A stretch of DNA of 64,000 bases. Source: Anaerobranca gottschalkii DSM 13577. Its GTDB lineage: Bacteria > Bacillota > Proteinivoracia > Proteinivoracales > Proteinivoracaceae. The DNA lies in assembly GCF_900111575.1 (NCBI RefSeq), contig NZ_FOIF01000005.1, positions 19,058 to 83,057 of the forward strand, written 5' to 3'. Both the position numbers and the translations under genes were made by a program. The notes under the pieces are model-generated. The model did no database searches. It saw only the letters and a program-made list of their open reading frames with translations, and had not been told where the DNA came from. Shown one piece after another: positions 26,069-34,490 of this stretch (position 1 is the stretch's first letter; each line of letters begins with the position of its first letter).

Positions 26069-26506
26069 ATGATCGAAGATTTATTTAATAGTTTTTTAGG
26101 TTCCTTAAATTCCCTTTTTCAACTTGCTTTGATAATTTTTCCTTTACTTATTGTTATAGAATTTTTAAAAGAGTATGGGGTTATAGATAAAATAGGGAAG
26201 TTTTTTTCTCCTTTAATGAAATGGTTAAAACTCCCCCATGATGCTATTTTGCCAGTTTCTGTAGGCTTTTTAATAGGTTTAACATATGGAGCCGGTGTAA
26301 TTATAACTGTAGGGAAAGAGAAGGGTTTTTCCACTGTTGATTTAACAAAAATTCTGATACTTGTAGGAATAAGTCACGCTTTGATAGAAGAAACAGTGAT
26401 ATTTGCCGGTGTAGGAGCAAATGCTATAATTGTATTAACAGTACGGGTATTATCCGCTATTATTGCAACTACTCTTTATACCAAATTTATAAGTATTAGT
26501 TATTAG
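26069..26506 (+). CDS. Short nucleoside-recognition (gate) domain membrane protein, SpmB-like
   Basis: The 145-residue protein has several hydrophobic helices and the gate-domain pattern SPLMKWLKLPHDAILPVSVGFLIGLTYGAG, and GISHALIEETVIF mirroring SILSETVI of its partner. The two are probably a heteromeric membrane unit; substrate unknown. ATG at 26069 lies eight bases after TAGGAGG, preferred to the TTG codon before it. Confidence 0.7.
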   Translation: MIEDLFNSFLGSLNSLFQLALIIFPLLIVIEFLKEYGVIDKIGKFFSPLMKWLKLPHDAILPVSVGFLIGLTYGAGVIITVGKEKGFSTVDLTKILILVGISHALIEETVIFAGVGANAIIVLTVRVLSAIIATTLYTKFISISY

Positions 26507-26517
26507 AGGTGAAGAAA

Positions 26518-27648
26518 ATGCGTTATCTTACGGCAGGGGAATCACATAATAAAGGGCTTGTGGCTATCCTAGAAGGAATTCCTGCAGGGGTTTCAATTGA
26601 TGAAAATTATATTAATTTTGAATTATCCCTACGACAAGGTGGCTATGGCAGGGGAGATAGAATGAAGATCGAAAAGGATCGGGTAGAGATAATTTCAGGT
26701 GTTAGAATGGGCTATAGTATAGGTAGCCCTATATCTCTCTTTATACCTAATAATGATTGGCAAAACTATAAAGATAAATATCATCAACAAGGATTGGAGT
26801 ATTATACTCCAAGACCTGGCCACGGAGATTTGCCTGGGGTTTTAAAGTATAATTTTACTGAATGTAGAAATGTTTTAGAAAGGGCAAGTGCTAGAGAAAC
26901 TGCCGTCAGGGTTGCAGTTGGCAGTATTTGTCAGCAGTTTTTAAGCATTTTTAATATTAAAGTATATTCTTATGTTTTATCTATAGGACCCGTTAAAATA
27001 CCCCCAAAGGCCGATGATTATACCAAGATATACCAATCACAATTTTATACCCTAGATAAAGATCGGGATGAAGAGTTAATAGAGTTGGTGGATAGGGTTA
27101 AAAGGGATGGGGATTCATTAGGTGGGGTAGTAGAAACGGTGATAGAGGGATTACCACCAGGCTTAGGTAATTATATTCAACATGACTTAAAATTAGATGG
27201 ACTATTAGCTGGAGAAATAATGGCTGTTCCTTCCGTAAAAGGTGTGGAGTTTGGGCTAGGTTTTTCAGGTACTTCTCTTTTAGGTAGTCAATTCCACGAC
27301 CCAATTGTGCTAAAGGATGGTGTAAAGCGGCTAAAAAACAATGCTGGAGGGATAGAAGGTGGCATGTCTAATGGTGAAAAAATAGTTATTAGATCTGCTA
27401 TTAAACCGATTCCAACATTGTTAAAGGGAATGGATACTATAAATTTGAAGAATAAAGAGAAATCTAGTACTGATTATCAAAGAAGTGATGTAACCGTTGT
27501 ACCGGCGGCATCTGTTGTCATTAAAAATGTAGTAGCCTTTGTTATCGCTCAACAATTTCACTTAAAATTTGGTGGAGATCATCTCAACGATACTTTAAAA
27601 AGTTATAATAATTATCTAAAGAGAATAGAGGAGATTTTTTATGGATAA
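26518..27648 (+). CDS. aroC: Chorismate synthase
   Basis: AroC makes chorismate from 5-enolpyruvylshikimate 3-phosphate and needs reduced FMN. The 376-residue protein begins MRYLTAGESHNKG and has RQGGYGRGDRM, TPRPGHGDLPG, RASARETAVRVAVG and the late SDVTVVPAASVV. ATG at 26518 follows AGAGGTGAAGAAA; a GTG at 26509 is inside the ribosome site. First of three consecutive aro genes with overlapping ends. Confidence 0.97.
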   Translation: MRYLTAGESHNKGLVAILEGIPAGVSIDENYINFELSLRQGGYGRGDRMKIEKDRVEIISGVRMGYSIGSPISLFIPNNDWQNYKDKYHQQGLEYYTPRPGHGDLPGVLKYNFTECRNVLERASARETAVRVAVGSICQQFLSIFNIKVYSYVLSIGPVKIPPKADDYTKIYQSQFYTLDKDRDEELIELVDRVKRDGDSLGGVVETVIEGLPPGLGNYIQHDLKLDGLLAGEIMAVPSVKGVEFGLGFSGTSLLGSQFHDPIVLKDGVKRLKNNAGGIEGGMSNGEKIVIRSAIKPIPTLLKGMDTINLKNKEKSSTDYQRSDVTVVPAASVVIKNVVAFVIAQQFHLKFGGDHLNDTLKSYNNYLKRIEEIFYG

Positions 27649-28696
27649 AGTAGATGTAATAATAGGGAAAAATAGTTGGTTAAAATTCGAGAACTATAAG
27701 AAAAAGTATCATAAGATATTGGTAGTGGTAGATAGTAAAATTACAAACCTTTATCCTCAATATTTAGGGACATTACTTGAAGGGACAAATTATGTAAAAT
27801 TTTTAATAACTGAGCCTGAAAAGGAGAAAAATTTATCAACTATTGAGGAGTTAACAATAAAAGCATTAGGATTTAATTTAACCCGTTATGATTGTCTTTT
27901 AGCTATAGGTGGTGGAGCTATAGGGGATTTAGCTGCTTTCTTTAGTAGTATTTATAAAAGGGGAATAGATTTTTATAATTTTCCGACAACCCTTATTGCA
28001 CAAGTGGATAGCGCTATTGGTGGTAAAACTGCATTAAATTTTCAGGGGTATAAGAATCAACTAGGTTCTTTTTATTTACCAAGAGGTATATTCGTCGACC
28101 CCCAAGTTTTGAAATCTTTAGAAGATGATGATTTTTACGGAGGATTAGGAGAAGTTGCTAAATACGCTTTATTGGAAAAGGAATTTTATGACTGGTTAAT
28201 TAAAAATTTAGATCTAGTTTTAGAAAAGGATCTAGTCATATTAGAGAAAGTAATCGAGAAATCGATAAAAATTAAAGAAAAATATGTAAAAGGGGATATA
28301 AAGGATACTAAAGGCCAGAGGATAGCCTTAAATTTGGGGCATACCTTAGGGCATTTAATTGAAAATCAACATCCTGATTACCTCAATCATGGACTTAGTG
28401 TTTTAGTGGGATTAGACTTTGCTCTATACCTTTCCTATAAATTACAAATCCTAAATAAAAGCTCCTACCTTCAAAAGAAATTTTTAATCAATAAATTGTT
28501 AAAGGTAGTAGGAGAGTTTAACATCACTAATTATCACTATTTATTGAATAAAGTAGTGACAGATAAAAAAGTTAAAGGGGAAAACCTTCAATTTGTAGCT
28601 ATAGGTGAAAAGGGTTTTAAAGTTATAACTTTAGATTATCAGCAATTTGAGAATTTAATTTTAGAGTATAGTGGTGATTTTAATGATAGAAATTAA
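27641..28696 (+). CDS. aroB: 3-dehydroquinate synthase
   Basis: AroB turns DAHP into 3-dehydroquinate, the second shikimate step, with NAD and a divalent metal. The 351-residue protein shows AIGGGAIGDLAAF, FPTTLIAQVDSAIGGKTALN, GGLGEVAKYALL and the metal histidine segment LGHTLGHLIE. It overlaps aroC by eight bases. Confidence 0.97.
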   Translation: MDKVDVIIGKNSWLKFENYKKKYHKILVVVDSKITNLYPQYLGTLLEGTNYVKFLITEPEKEKNLSTIEELTIKALGFNLTRYDCLLAIGGGAIGDLAAFFSSIYKRGIDFYNFPTTLIAQVDSAIGGKTALNFQGYKNQLGSFYLPRGIFVDPQVLKSLEDDDFYGGLGEVAKYALLEKEFYDWLIKNLDLVLEKDLVILEKVIEKSIKIKEKYVKGDIKDTKGQRIALNLGHTLGHLIENQHPDYLNHGLSVLVGLDFALYLSYKLQILNKSSYLQKKFLINKLLKVVGEFNITNYHYLLNKVVTDKKVKGENLQFVAIGEKGFKVITLDYQQFENLILEYSGDFNDRN

Positions 28697-29984
28697 AGGA
28701 TTACAAAATTTGGTTAAGTATAGTTATCATCCACCTGGGGATAAATCTATTAGTCACAGGGTAGCTATTTTAGGTGCATTATCTAATGATTGGTTAAATA
28801 TTACTAACTTTTCTCAAGGTAAGGATTGTTTTACTACAATTAGTTGTTTACAGGAAATTGGTATACCCATTGAAGTCGATGGAACAACGGTAAAAATTTA
28901 TCCTTGGAAAAAATTAAAAAATAAAGTCAATTTAGATTGTGGTAATTCTGGAACTACTGCTAGACTTTTACCTTCAATATTGGGAGGATTAAATATTGAA
29001 GGAGTTTTGTTTGGAGATAGCTCCCTAAGCCAAAGGCCAATGGAAAGGGTAATAACTCCACTGAAAAAGTTAGGTGGCATTTTGGAGGGAACTGATGGTA
29101 AACTTCCCATAAAGGTTGAGAGGGGCTGGAGGTTGAGGGGTGAGAAGTTGGAATTGCAAATCCCAAGTGCACAAATAAAGTCAGCAATTTTATTAGCAGG
29201 TTTATTTGCTTCAAATCCTGTAATAGTTAAAGAAAGTAAAGTAACTAGAAATCATACAGAAATTATGCTTAAGGAGTTCGGTATAAATTTAGAAGTAAAG
29301 GAAAGGGAGATAACTATTTATCCCGGGAAACTAGTAAGTCCTAGAGAATACCATGTGGTTGGTGATTTCTCCAGTGCAGCTTATTTCATTGCCTTAGGTC
29401 TTCTAAGTAAAGAAGAGATTATTGAAATTAGAGATGTTGGTTTAAATCCTACTAGGACAGCATTTTTAGAAGTTATAACTAAAATGGGGGCTAAAATTCA
29501 AATTATAAATGAAAAGGTAATCCATGGAGAGAAAATGGGAGATATAAAAGTTTTTCCCTCTACTTTAAAAGGCATAGAAGTCTCAGAGGATTTGATACCA
29601 AACATAATTGATGAGTTGCCCCTTCTAGGGGTATTAGCCTCCTTTGCTCAAGGCACTACCAAAGTTGTTAAAGCAGGGGAATTAAGGGTTAAGGAAAGTG
29701 ATAGGATAAAGGGTACTGTGGAAAATCTTAAAAAGTTTGGAGTAAATATTATGGAACTGGAAGATGGATTTATCGTTCAAGGTGGAAATAAATTAAGGGG
29801 AAGGGAAATATATTGTCATAAAGATCATCGAATAGTGATGGCTATGACAGTAGCTGCTTTATTCAGTGAAGGTAATACTAAAATTTTAGATAGTCAATGG
29901 GTAAATATATCTAATGCTCCTTTCTTTAAAGAAATTAAAAAAATTGCTCCAAATTCCATAATAGATTTATCTGTAAGGGATTAA
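28683..29984 (+). CDS. aroA: 5-enolpyruvylshikimate-3-phosphate synthase
   Basis: AroA transfers enolpyruvate from PEP to shikimate 3-phosphate; it is the glyphosate target. Visible features are PPGDKSISHRVAILGAL, CGNSGTTARLLPSIL (the family NxGT segment), SQRPMERVITPL and LRVKESDRIKGTVENL. The 433-residue reading starts at ATG 28683, overlapping aroB by 14 bases; GTG codons at 28671 and 28674 are alternatives. The other shikimate genes are not in the window. Confidence 0.96.
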   Translation: MIEIKGLQNLVKYSYHPPGDKSISHRVAILGALSNDWLNITNFSQGKDCFTTISCLQEIGIPIEVDGTTVKIYPWKKLKNKVNLDCGNSGTTARLLPSILGGLNIEGVLFGDSSLSQRPMERVITPLKKLGGILEGTDGKLPIKVERGWRLRGEKLELQIPSAQIKSAILLAGLFASNPVIVKESKVTRNHTEIMLKEFGINLEVKEREITIYPGKLVSPREYHVVGDFSSAAYFIALGLLSKEEIIEIRDVGLNPTRTAFLEVITKMGAKIQIINEKVIHGEKMGDIKVFPSTLKGIEVSEDLIPNIIDELPLLGVLASFAQGTTKVVKAGELRVKESDRIKGTVENLKKFGVNIMELEDGFIVQGGNKLRGREIYCHKDHRIVMAMTVAALFSEGNTKILDSQWVNISNAPFFKEIKKIAPNSIIDLSVRD

Positions 29985-30075
29985 ACTTCTTTTTATTTAT
30001 ACAATATTTTTAATTTATAACATATAATTTACTATAATTAGTGTAATACTATTTAGAGATAGGAAGGTGTTTTGT

Positions 30076-30375
30076 TTGAAAAAAAATAGAGTGGAAAAGG
30101 AGTTATTAGAAAAAATAGAAGAATTAAGTTTAAAAATGGAAAGGATGAACTTAGCTGAATATATAGAAATGCTAAATAACCCCAAAAGATACTTAGTTAT
30201 CAACTTTACTGCTGGGGTGGCAAGGGGTTTTGGAATTGCCGTGGGATTCACTCTATTAGGTGCCCTTGTCATTTATTTATTACAAAGATTAGTGTTATTA
30301 AACCTTCCTGTGATTGGTGATTTTATTGCTGAAATAGTAAAACTTGTACAAGATCAGATGCAAGGAGGACGTTGA
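30076..30375 (+). CDS. DUF5665 small membrane protein
   Basis: The 99-residue protein has an N-terminal charged helix (KKNRVEKELLEKIEELSLKM), the segment NLAEYIEMLNNPKRYL and one or two glycine-rich helices (TAGVARGFGIAVGFTLLGAL), matching the DUF5665 pattern of spore formers. Function unknown. TTG at 30076 is preferred since AGGAAGGTG lies at the right distance; GTG at 30067 is within that site. Confidence 0.75.
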   Translation: MKKNRVEKELLEKIEELSLKMERMNLAEYIEMLNNPKRYLVINFTAGVARGFGIAVGFTLLGALVIYLLQRLVLLNLPVIGDFIAEIVKLVQDQMQGGR

Positions 30376-30379
30376 ACTA

Positions 30380-30997
30380 GTGGAGTTAGATAAATATAAA
30401 GAAAAGTTACTAGACCTAAAAGATGAACTAGAAACTAATTCTGTAAATGAAGTGGTCAGTTTTAAAGATAGTATCGGAGAGTTATCTTTAATTGATAATC
30501 ATCCTGCAGATGTTGGAGATGAATTATTTGAAAGAAGTAAAGATTTAAGTATTAGAGAAAATAATCAGATGCTGTTAGAAAAAGTTAAGAACGCCTTAGA
30601 TAAAATAGCAAGGGGAACATTTGGTATATGTGATAGCTGTTTAAAGCAAATAGAGAGTGAAAGATTGGAAGCAATTCCATATGCTTCTGAATGTATTAAA
30701 TGCAACAAAGAAAAGGAAAGGAGTTTTAGAAGAAGGCCGATAGAAGAAGAGGTACTGGGAATTCCTTTTAGCAGAACCTATAATGGTGATCAACAAACTG
30801 CCTATGATGGAGAAGACTCTTGGCAAGATGTGGCAAGATACGGCACTTCTGATTCAGGTCAAGATGTCTTAGAAGAATCTAAAGATCTCCCTTATGAGCA
30901 TTCTGATGAGAGTAGGGGCTTTGTAGAAGAAGTTGAAGAAATATATCAACAGGATTTAGAAGGTCATAAATTTACCAATAGAAAATTTAAAAAATAA
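30380..30997 (+). CDS. yteA: TraR/DksA zinc-finger family protein YteA
   Basis: The 205-residue protein has an N-terminal coiled segment, then the DksA-type zinc finger GTFGICDSCLKQIESERLEAIPYASECIKC (two CxxC pairs), and an acidic tail with the YteA segment VLGIPFSRTY. YteA proteins occur in spore formers near lspA and are thought to act on transcription. GTG at 30380 lies ten bases after AAGGAGGA; an upstream TTG at 30344 would overlap the previous gene by 32 bases. Confidence 0.85.
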   Translation: MELDKYKEKLLDLKDELETNSVNEVVSFKDSIGELSLIDNHPADVGDELFERSKDLSIRENNQMLLEKVKNALDKIARGTFGICDSCLKQIESERLEAIPYASECIKCNKEKERSFRRRPIEEEVLGIPFSRTYNGDQQTAYDGEDSWQDVARYGTSDSGQDVLEESKDLPYEHSDESRGFVEEVEEIYQQDLEGHKFTNRKFKK

Positions 30998-31028
30998 CTT
31001 GCTAGTCAATTAGACAAGCAAGTTATTT
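30993..31028 (+). terminator. Rho-independent terminator after yteA
   Basis: AATAACTTGCT pairs with AGCAAGTTATT, with inner GTC/GAC pairs, followed by Ts. Confidence 0.88.
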
Positions 31029-31072
31029 TTTGCTAAAATTATTAAGTAATCTAAGATGAATGGAGTGGGGCT

Positions 31073-31531
31073 ATGTTAATACTATTTATCATTATTATAA
31101 CAATAGTGCTAGATCAATGGACTAAGTATCTAGTATCTAGTCAAATGATTTTAAATCAATCTATTCCTATAATAAATAATTTTTTTCATATAACTTATGT
31201 AAGAAATCCAGGTGCAGCATTTGGTATTTTAGCTTATCAGACCACCTTTTTTATAATTATTACAATATTAGTAGTTTTAGTATTGGGATATTACGTATTT
31301 AGCCTTAATAAAGATCAAGTTTTACTAAAAGTGGCCTTTGCTCTACAAATCGGTGGAGCTATAGGTAATTTTATTGATAGAATTAGAACTGGTTATGTTG
31401 TAGATTTCCTTGATTTTAAAATTTGGTCTCCTGTCTTTAATGTAGCAGATGTTGCTATAGTTCTTGGAGTCTCCCTTTTTGCTTTACAAGTGGTAACTGA
31501 AGTAATTAAAGATAAAAAGGCAGAGGTGTAA
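31073..31531 (+). CDS. lspA: Lipoprotein signal peptidase LspA
   Basis: LspA cleaves signal peptides of lipoproteins at the lipidated cysteine. The 152-residue protein has four membrane helices and the family motifs [33 protein letters not shown] and [11 protein letters not shown], the last two holding the two catalytic aspartates. It directly precedes rluD, a common pairing. Confidence 0.97.
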   Translation: MLILFIIIITIVLDQWTKYLVSSQMILNQSIPIINNFFHITYVRNPGAAFGILAYQTTFFIIITILVVLVLGYYVFSLNKDQVLLKVAFALQIGGAIGNFIDRIRTGYVVDFLDFKIWSPVFNVADVAIVLGVSLFALQVVTEVIKDKKAEV

Positions 31532-31538
31532 AAAAAGT

Positions 31539-32453
31539 ATGATCTATGAAACCCTAGAAATAGAAGCAACAGAAAAGGTTAGAATTGATGTTTTTTTAGC
31601 AAAGCAAATTGAGGGTGTATCTAGATCACAGATACAAAAAATTATTGCTAACAATTCTTGTTTAGTTAATAACAAAGTAATAACTAAAGCTAACTACCAG
31701 TTATCAGAAGGGGATATAATAACCATTTTACCTCAAGAAGTAGAAGTTACTGATGTCCTTCCAGAACCTATTCCTTTAGATATAGTATACCAAGATGAAA
31801 GTATAGCGGTAATTAATAAACCTCAAGGAATGGTGGTTCATCCTGCTCCGGGACATAATTCAGGAACTTTAGTTAATGCCTTATTGTATCACTTAAAGGA
31901 TTTATCTACTATTGGCGGCGTAAAACGGCCAGGAATAGTTCATCGTTTAGATAAAGATACTTCAGGACTCTTAGTAGTTGCTAAAAATGATCAAGCTCAT
32001 CAGGAACTTTCTCAGCAAATGCAAAATAGAACTACTAAAAAAATTTATTGGGCAGTTGCTGAAGGAGTTATTAAAGAGGACAATGGAATAATTGATGCTC
32101 CAATTGCTAGGCATCCAGTAGATAGACAGAAAATGGCTGTAGTAACCCATGGAAAATTTAGAGAAGCTAGGACTTATTTTAGAGTACTTGAGCGTTATAA
32201 AAACCATACATTGGTGGAATTAAAACTTGAGACAGGAAGAACCCATCAAATTCGGGTACATTTAAACTATATCGGTCATCCCATTGTAGGGGATCCTCTA
32301 TACGGCTATAAAAAACAAAAGTTTAAGAATGATGGCCAAATCCTTCATGCCAAAATTTTAGGAATAAACCATCCAGTTACAGGACAGTGGATGGAATGGG
32401 AAATTGACTTACCACCTTACTTTAAAAATATTTTAAGAAAAGTTATTGAATAA
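31539..32453 (+). CDS. rluD: 23S rRNA pseudouridine synthase RluD family
   Basis: The 304-residue protein has an N-terminal S4 domain (KVRIDVFLAKQIEGVSRSQIQKII) and the RluA-type catalytic domain with PGIVHRLDKDTSGLLVVAKN, whose Asp is the nucleophile, plus GRTHQIRVHLNYIGHPIVGDPLYG. It isomerises uridines in 23S rRNA, RluD-type by length and position next to lspA. Exact target sites cannot be assigned from sequence. Confidence 0.94.
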   Translation: MIYETLEIEATEKVRIDVFLAKQIEGVSRSQIQKIIANNSCLVNNKVITKANYQLSEGDIITILPQEVEVTDVLPEPIPLDIVYQDESIAVINKPQGMVVHPAPGHNSGTLVNALLYHLKDLSTIGGVKRPGIVHRLDKDTSGLLVVAKNDQAHQELSQQMQNRTTKKIYWAVAEGVIKEDNGIIDAPIARHPVDRQKMAVVTHGKFREARTYFRVLERYKNHTLVELKLETGRTHQIRVHLNYIGHPIVGDPLYGYKKQKFKNDGQILHAKILGINHPVTGQWMEWEIDLPPYFKNILRKVIE

Positions 32454-32483
32454 AATTTAAATTCGTGGTATTATTTACATAAG

Positions 32484-32632
32484 CCTTTAAACTAATCCGG
32501 GAGATTAGTAAGGAGTGAAACCTATAAGTTATTTTATTTAGGTATTTTACTTCTTGCTAAGCAAGAAGTTTTTTTATGCCTAAAGTTAAACAACTTATAG
32601 GCTCCTTTAGGCTAATTCAAAACCTAAGGAGG
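32484..32632 (+). promoter_or_regulatory. PyrR-type attenuator leader of the uracil permease gene
   Basis: CCTTTAAACTAATCCGGGAG continuing to ATTAGTAAGG (32484-32513) fits the PyrR-binding loop: a CTAAT/ATTAG stem capped by a CCGGGAG loop, flanked by the CTTTAA and AAGG positions. Downstream ACTTCTTG/CAAGAAGT (32549-32569) with seven Ts is an intrinsic terminator. The terminator is enclosed in two further perfect or near-perfect stems (32537-32545 with 32576-32584; 32521-32530 with 32592-32601). Finally CTCCTTTAGG (32602-32611) can pair with CCTAAGGAG (32623-32631), covering the ribosome site. Confidence 0.8.
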
Positions 32633-32640
32633 AAAAAGAA

Positions 32641-33861
32641 ATGGAAAGAAAATCAAACTTATCAGTACTTCAAATTATTCCTTTATCTTTCCAACATGTT
32701 TTTGCTATGTTTGGAGCGACAATTTTGGTGCCTTATTTAACGGGATTAGATCCTTTAGTGGCACTGTTCACTTCAGGTTTAGGTACAATCTTGTTTGCAA
32801 TAGTTACCAAAGGTAGAGTACCTGCTTACTTAGGTTCATCCTTTGCTTTTATACCACCACTAATTTATGTAGTATCAAATTATTCTGTTCCAATTGCTAT
32901 GGGTGGTGTAGTGGTAGCTGGTCTTATTTATTTGTTTTTTTCTGTAATGATTAAGTTTTCTGGGGTAAACTTCATAAAAAAAGCTGTTCCGCCAGTAGTT
33001 GTTGGACCTGTTATTATTTCCATAGGTTTATCTTTAGCTGGAGTGGCTGGAGATATGGCTTCTGCCAATTTGCCCATTGCTTTTATAACTTTAGCAATAG
33101 TAATAATCTTTACTGTGTTTGGTAAGGGGATGTTTAAAGTAGTCCCAATACTAATGGGAATTGTAGGTGGTTATTTAATATCCTTAGCTCTCCACCTTTT
33201 CACTGATATAAGTGTTTTTGATCCTCAGCGTTTAGCGGAATTTTCTGAAGCCAGTTGGATGCCAGCGATACCTAATTTTGTAATACCTCAATTTAATCTT
33301 TCAGCAATTTTACTAATTGCCCCTATTGCAGTGGTAACTTTAGTGGAACATTTAGGTGATATATTGGCCATAGGTAAGACCGTTGATGAAGATTTTGTCA
33401 GTGATCCTGGGCTACACAGGACAATTGCAGGAGATGGTATTGCAACATTATTTGCCGGAATCGGTGGACCACCTAATACCACGTATGGAGAAAATATCGG
33501 GGTTTTGGCCATTAGTAAGGTAAAAGACCCAATAGTTGTACAAGTAGCAGCATGTATTGTTCTAATGCTAAGTTTTTTACCTAAATTTGGAGCTTTAATT
33601 GGGACAATACCAGTAGCGGTTATGGGAGGTATTGTGGTACTTCTCTTCGGTATGATTTCATCGGTAGGAATTAGGACATTAGTAGATGCTAAAATAGATT
33701 TAACAAATACTAGAAATTTAATTATAGTATCAACAATACTAATATTTTCTTTAAGTGGTATAGGTATCAACATTTACAAATTTACCTTTGAAGGAATCGG
33801 CCTTGGCGCAATAATAGGAATAATATTAAATGCAATTTTACCAGAAAAATTAGGTGCATAA
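32641..33861 (+). CDS. uraA: Uracil permease (NCS2 family)
   Basis: This proton-linked uracil importer has 406 residues with about 14 hydrophobic segments. It begins with LQIIPLSFQHVFAMFGATILVPYLTGLDPLVAL, typical of UraA/PyrP, and has the substrate-site region TLVEHLGDILAIGKTV with the conserved Glu and GGPPNTTYGENIG. AAGGAGG precedes ATG by eight bases. Expression is likely controlled by pyrimidine level through the PyrR leader upstream; the pyr operon is not in the window. Confidence 0.95.
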   Translation: MERKSNLSVLQIIPLSFQHVFAMFGATILVPYLTGLDPLVALFTSGLGTILFAIVTKGRVPAYLGSSFAFIPPLIYVVSNYSVPIAMGGVVVAGLIYLFFSVMIKFSGVNFIKKAVPPVVVGPVIISIGLSLAGVAGDMASANLPIAFITLAIVIIFTVFGKGMFKVVPILMGIVGGYLISLALHLFTDISVFDPQRLAEFSEASWMPAIPNFVIPQFNLSAILLIAPIAVVTLVEHLGDILAIGKTVDEDFVSDPGLHRTIAGDGIATLFAGIGGPPNTTYGENIGVLAISKVKDPIVVQVAACIVLMLSFLPKFGALIGTIPVAVMGGIVVLLFGMISSVGIRTLVDAKIDLTNTRNLIIVSTILIFSLSGIGINIYKFTFEGIGLGAIIGIILNAILPEKLGA

Positions 33862-33879
33862 AAAAGCACCTAATTTTTC
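33846..33879 (+). terminator. Rho-independent terminator after uraA
   Basis: ATTAGGTGC, overlapping the end of the gene, pairs with GCACCTAAT followed by TTTTT. Confidence 0.88.
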
Positions 33880-33930
33880 TTTCCCTTTATTTATGTTAAA
33901 ATAGAGGGGAGAAAAAGGGGAGGTGTTTTT

Positions 33931-34158
33931 TTGTTTATTGGACTATTATTAGTGATTTTCGGTGTCGCTTACTATTTTGATAAGCGAAGAAGTGTGTTGT
34001 TAAGGGGGGTAACGGGAAGTAGTTTAATAATTACTGGTGCATTATCTATGATTATTAAAGAATTAGAGATTATTTCACCGATAATTTCTGTACTTTACTT
34101 ATTTTTTATTCTCTTGGTACCTACTTTAATAATACTTGGTATGTTTAAGAAAAAATAA
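33931..34158 (+). CDS. Small membrane protein of unknown function
   Basis: The 75-residue protein was not recognised. It has an N-terminal helix (FIGLLLVIFGVAYYF), a charged turn (DKRRS), and two further hydrophobic stretches ending in FKKK, so about three membrane helices. TTG start follows GGGGAGGTG, with a suitable gap. It is followed by the hairpin into which repeat copy 3 inserted, so that hairpin was probably its terminator and that of rqcH on the other strand. Confidence 0.65.
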   Translation: MFIGLLLVIFGVAYYFDKRRSVLLRGVTGSSLIITGALSMIIKELEIISPIISVLYLFFILLVPTLIILGMFKKK

Positions 34159-34168
34159 ATTAAATAAC

Positions 34169-34191
34169 AACCTTCTTATTAAAGGTTGTTA
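34169..34191. repeat. Left copy of duplicated hairpin at element copy 3
   Basis: The 23 bases starting AACCTTCTTATTAAAGG are repeated exactly at the other side of the 270-bp element. With adjoining bases they make one arm set of a terminator-like hairpin between convergent genes. Confidence 0.88.
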
Positions 34192-34461
34192 CAGACTGAA
34201 GACAAACTATAGACAAAGTCATCATCAGCTGTGGTAATTAAACAAAGATACGATTAAGTCGAGGAGTTAGATTTAAGAGCTGATTAGATAAAAGGAAGAA
34301 GGGGTGAGGAACAAGACGTTCCAAAAGCTCTATTGAGCCATGGACGGCGAATTAGAGCGGTACCCTTCTTCCTTTTAGATAGAAGCCTTAAATCTCGACG
34401 GAGACTTTGTTAGAATGTTTAATTACCACAGCCTTTAAAAAATGACTTTGTCTACAACCTG
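34192..34461 (-). mobile_element. 270-bp hairpin repeat element, copy 3 (complete, inverted)
   Basis: The reverse complement matches copy 2 over all 270 bases with about five substitutions, including CAG at one end and the inverse of CAGACTGAAGACAAA at the other. It lies between an unknown membrane gene and rqcH, two convergent genes, inside a duplicated hairpin. All nested stems seen in copy 2 are retained. The changes seen are mainly in loops and unpaired bases. Confidence 0.87.
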
Positions 34462-34462
34462 T

Positions 34463-34490
34463 AATAACCTTCTTATTAAAGGTTGTTATT
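34463..34490. terminator. Right copy of duplicated hairpin, overlapping the rqcH stop
   Basis: AACCTTCTTATTAAAGG and following bases repeat the left copy exactly over 23 bases (34466-34488). Joining the outer arms of the two copies rebuilds a perfect 12-bp stem, AATAACAACCTT with AAGGTTGTTATT, presumably the hairpin before insertion. The stop codon of rqcH and its last codons (NNNL) are in this copy. Confidence 0.8.

Noticed and set aside
30015-30272. 85-codon minus-strand frame opposite the DUF5665 gene
   Set aside because: The plus-strand frame has a ribosome site and recognised family pattern; the minus one has neither.
33288-33773. 161-codon open frame on the minus strand inside uraA
   Set aside because: It is a shadow of the permease gene, with low-complexity Ile/Pro/Ser-rich translation, no ribosome site and no family match.
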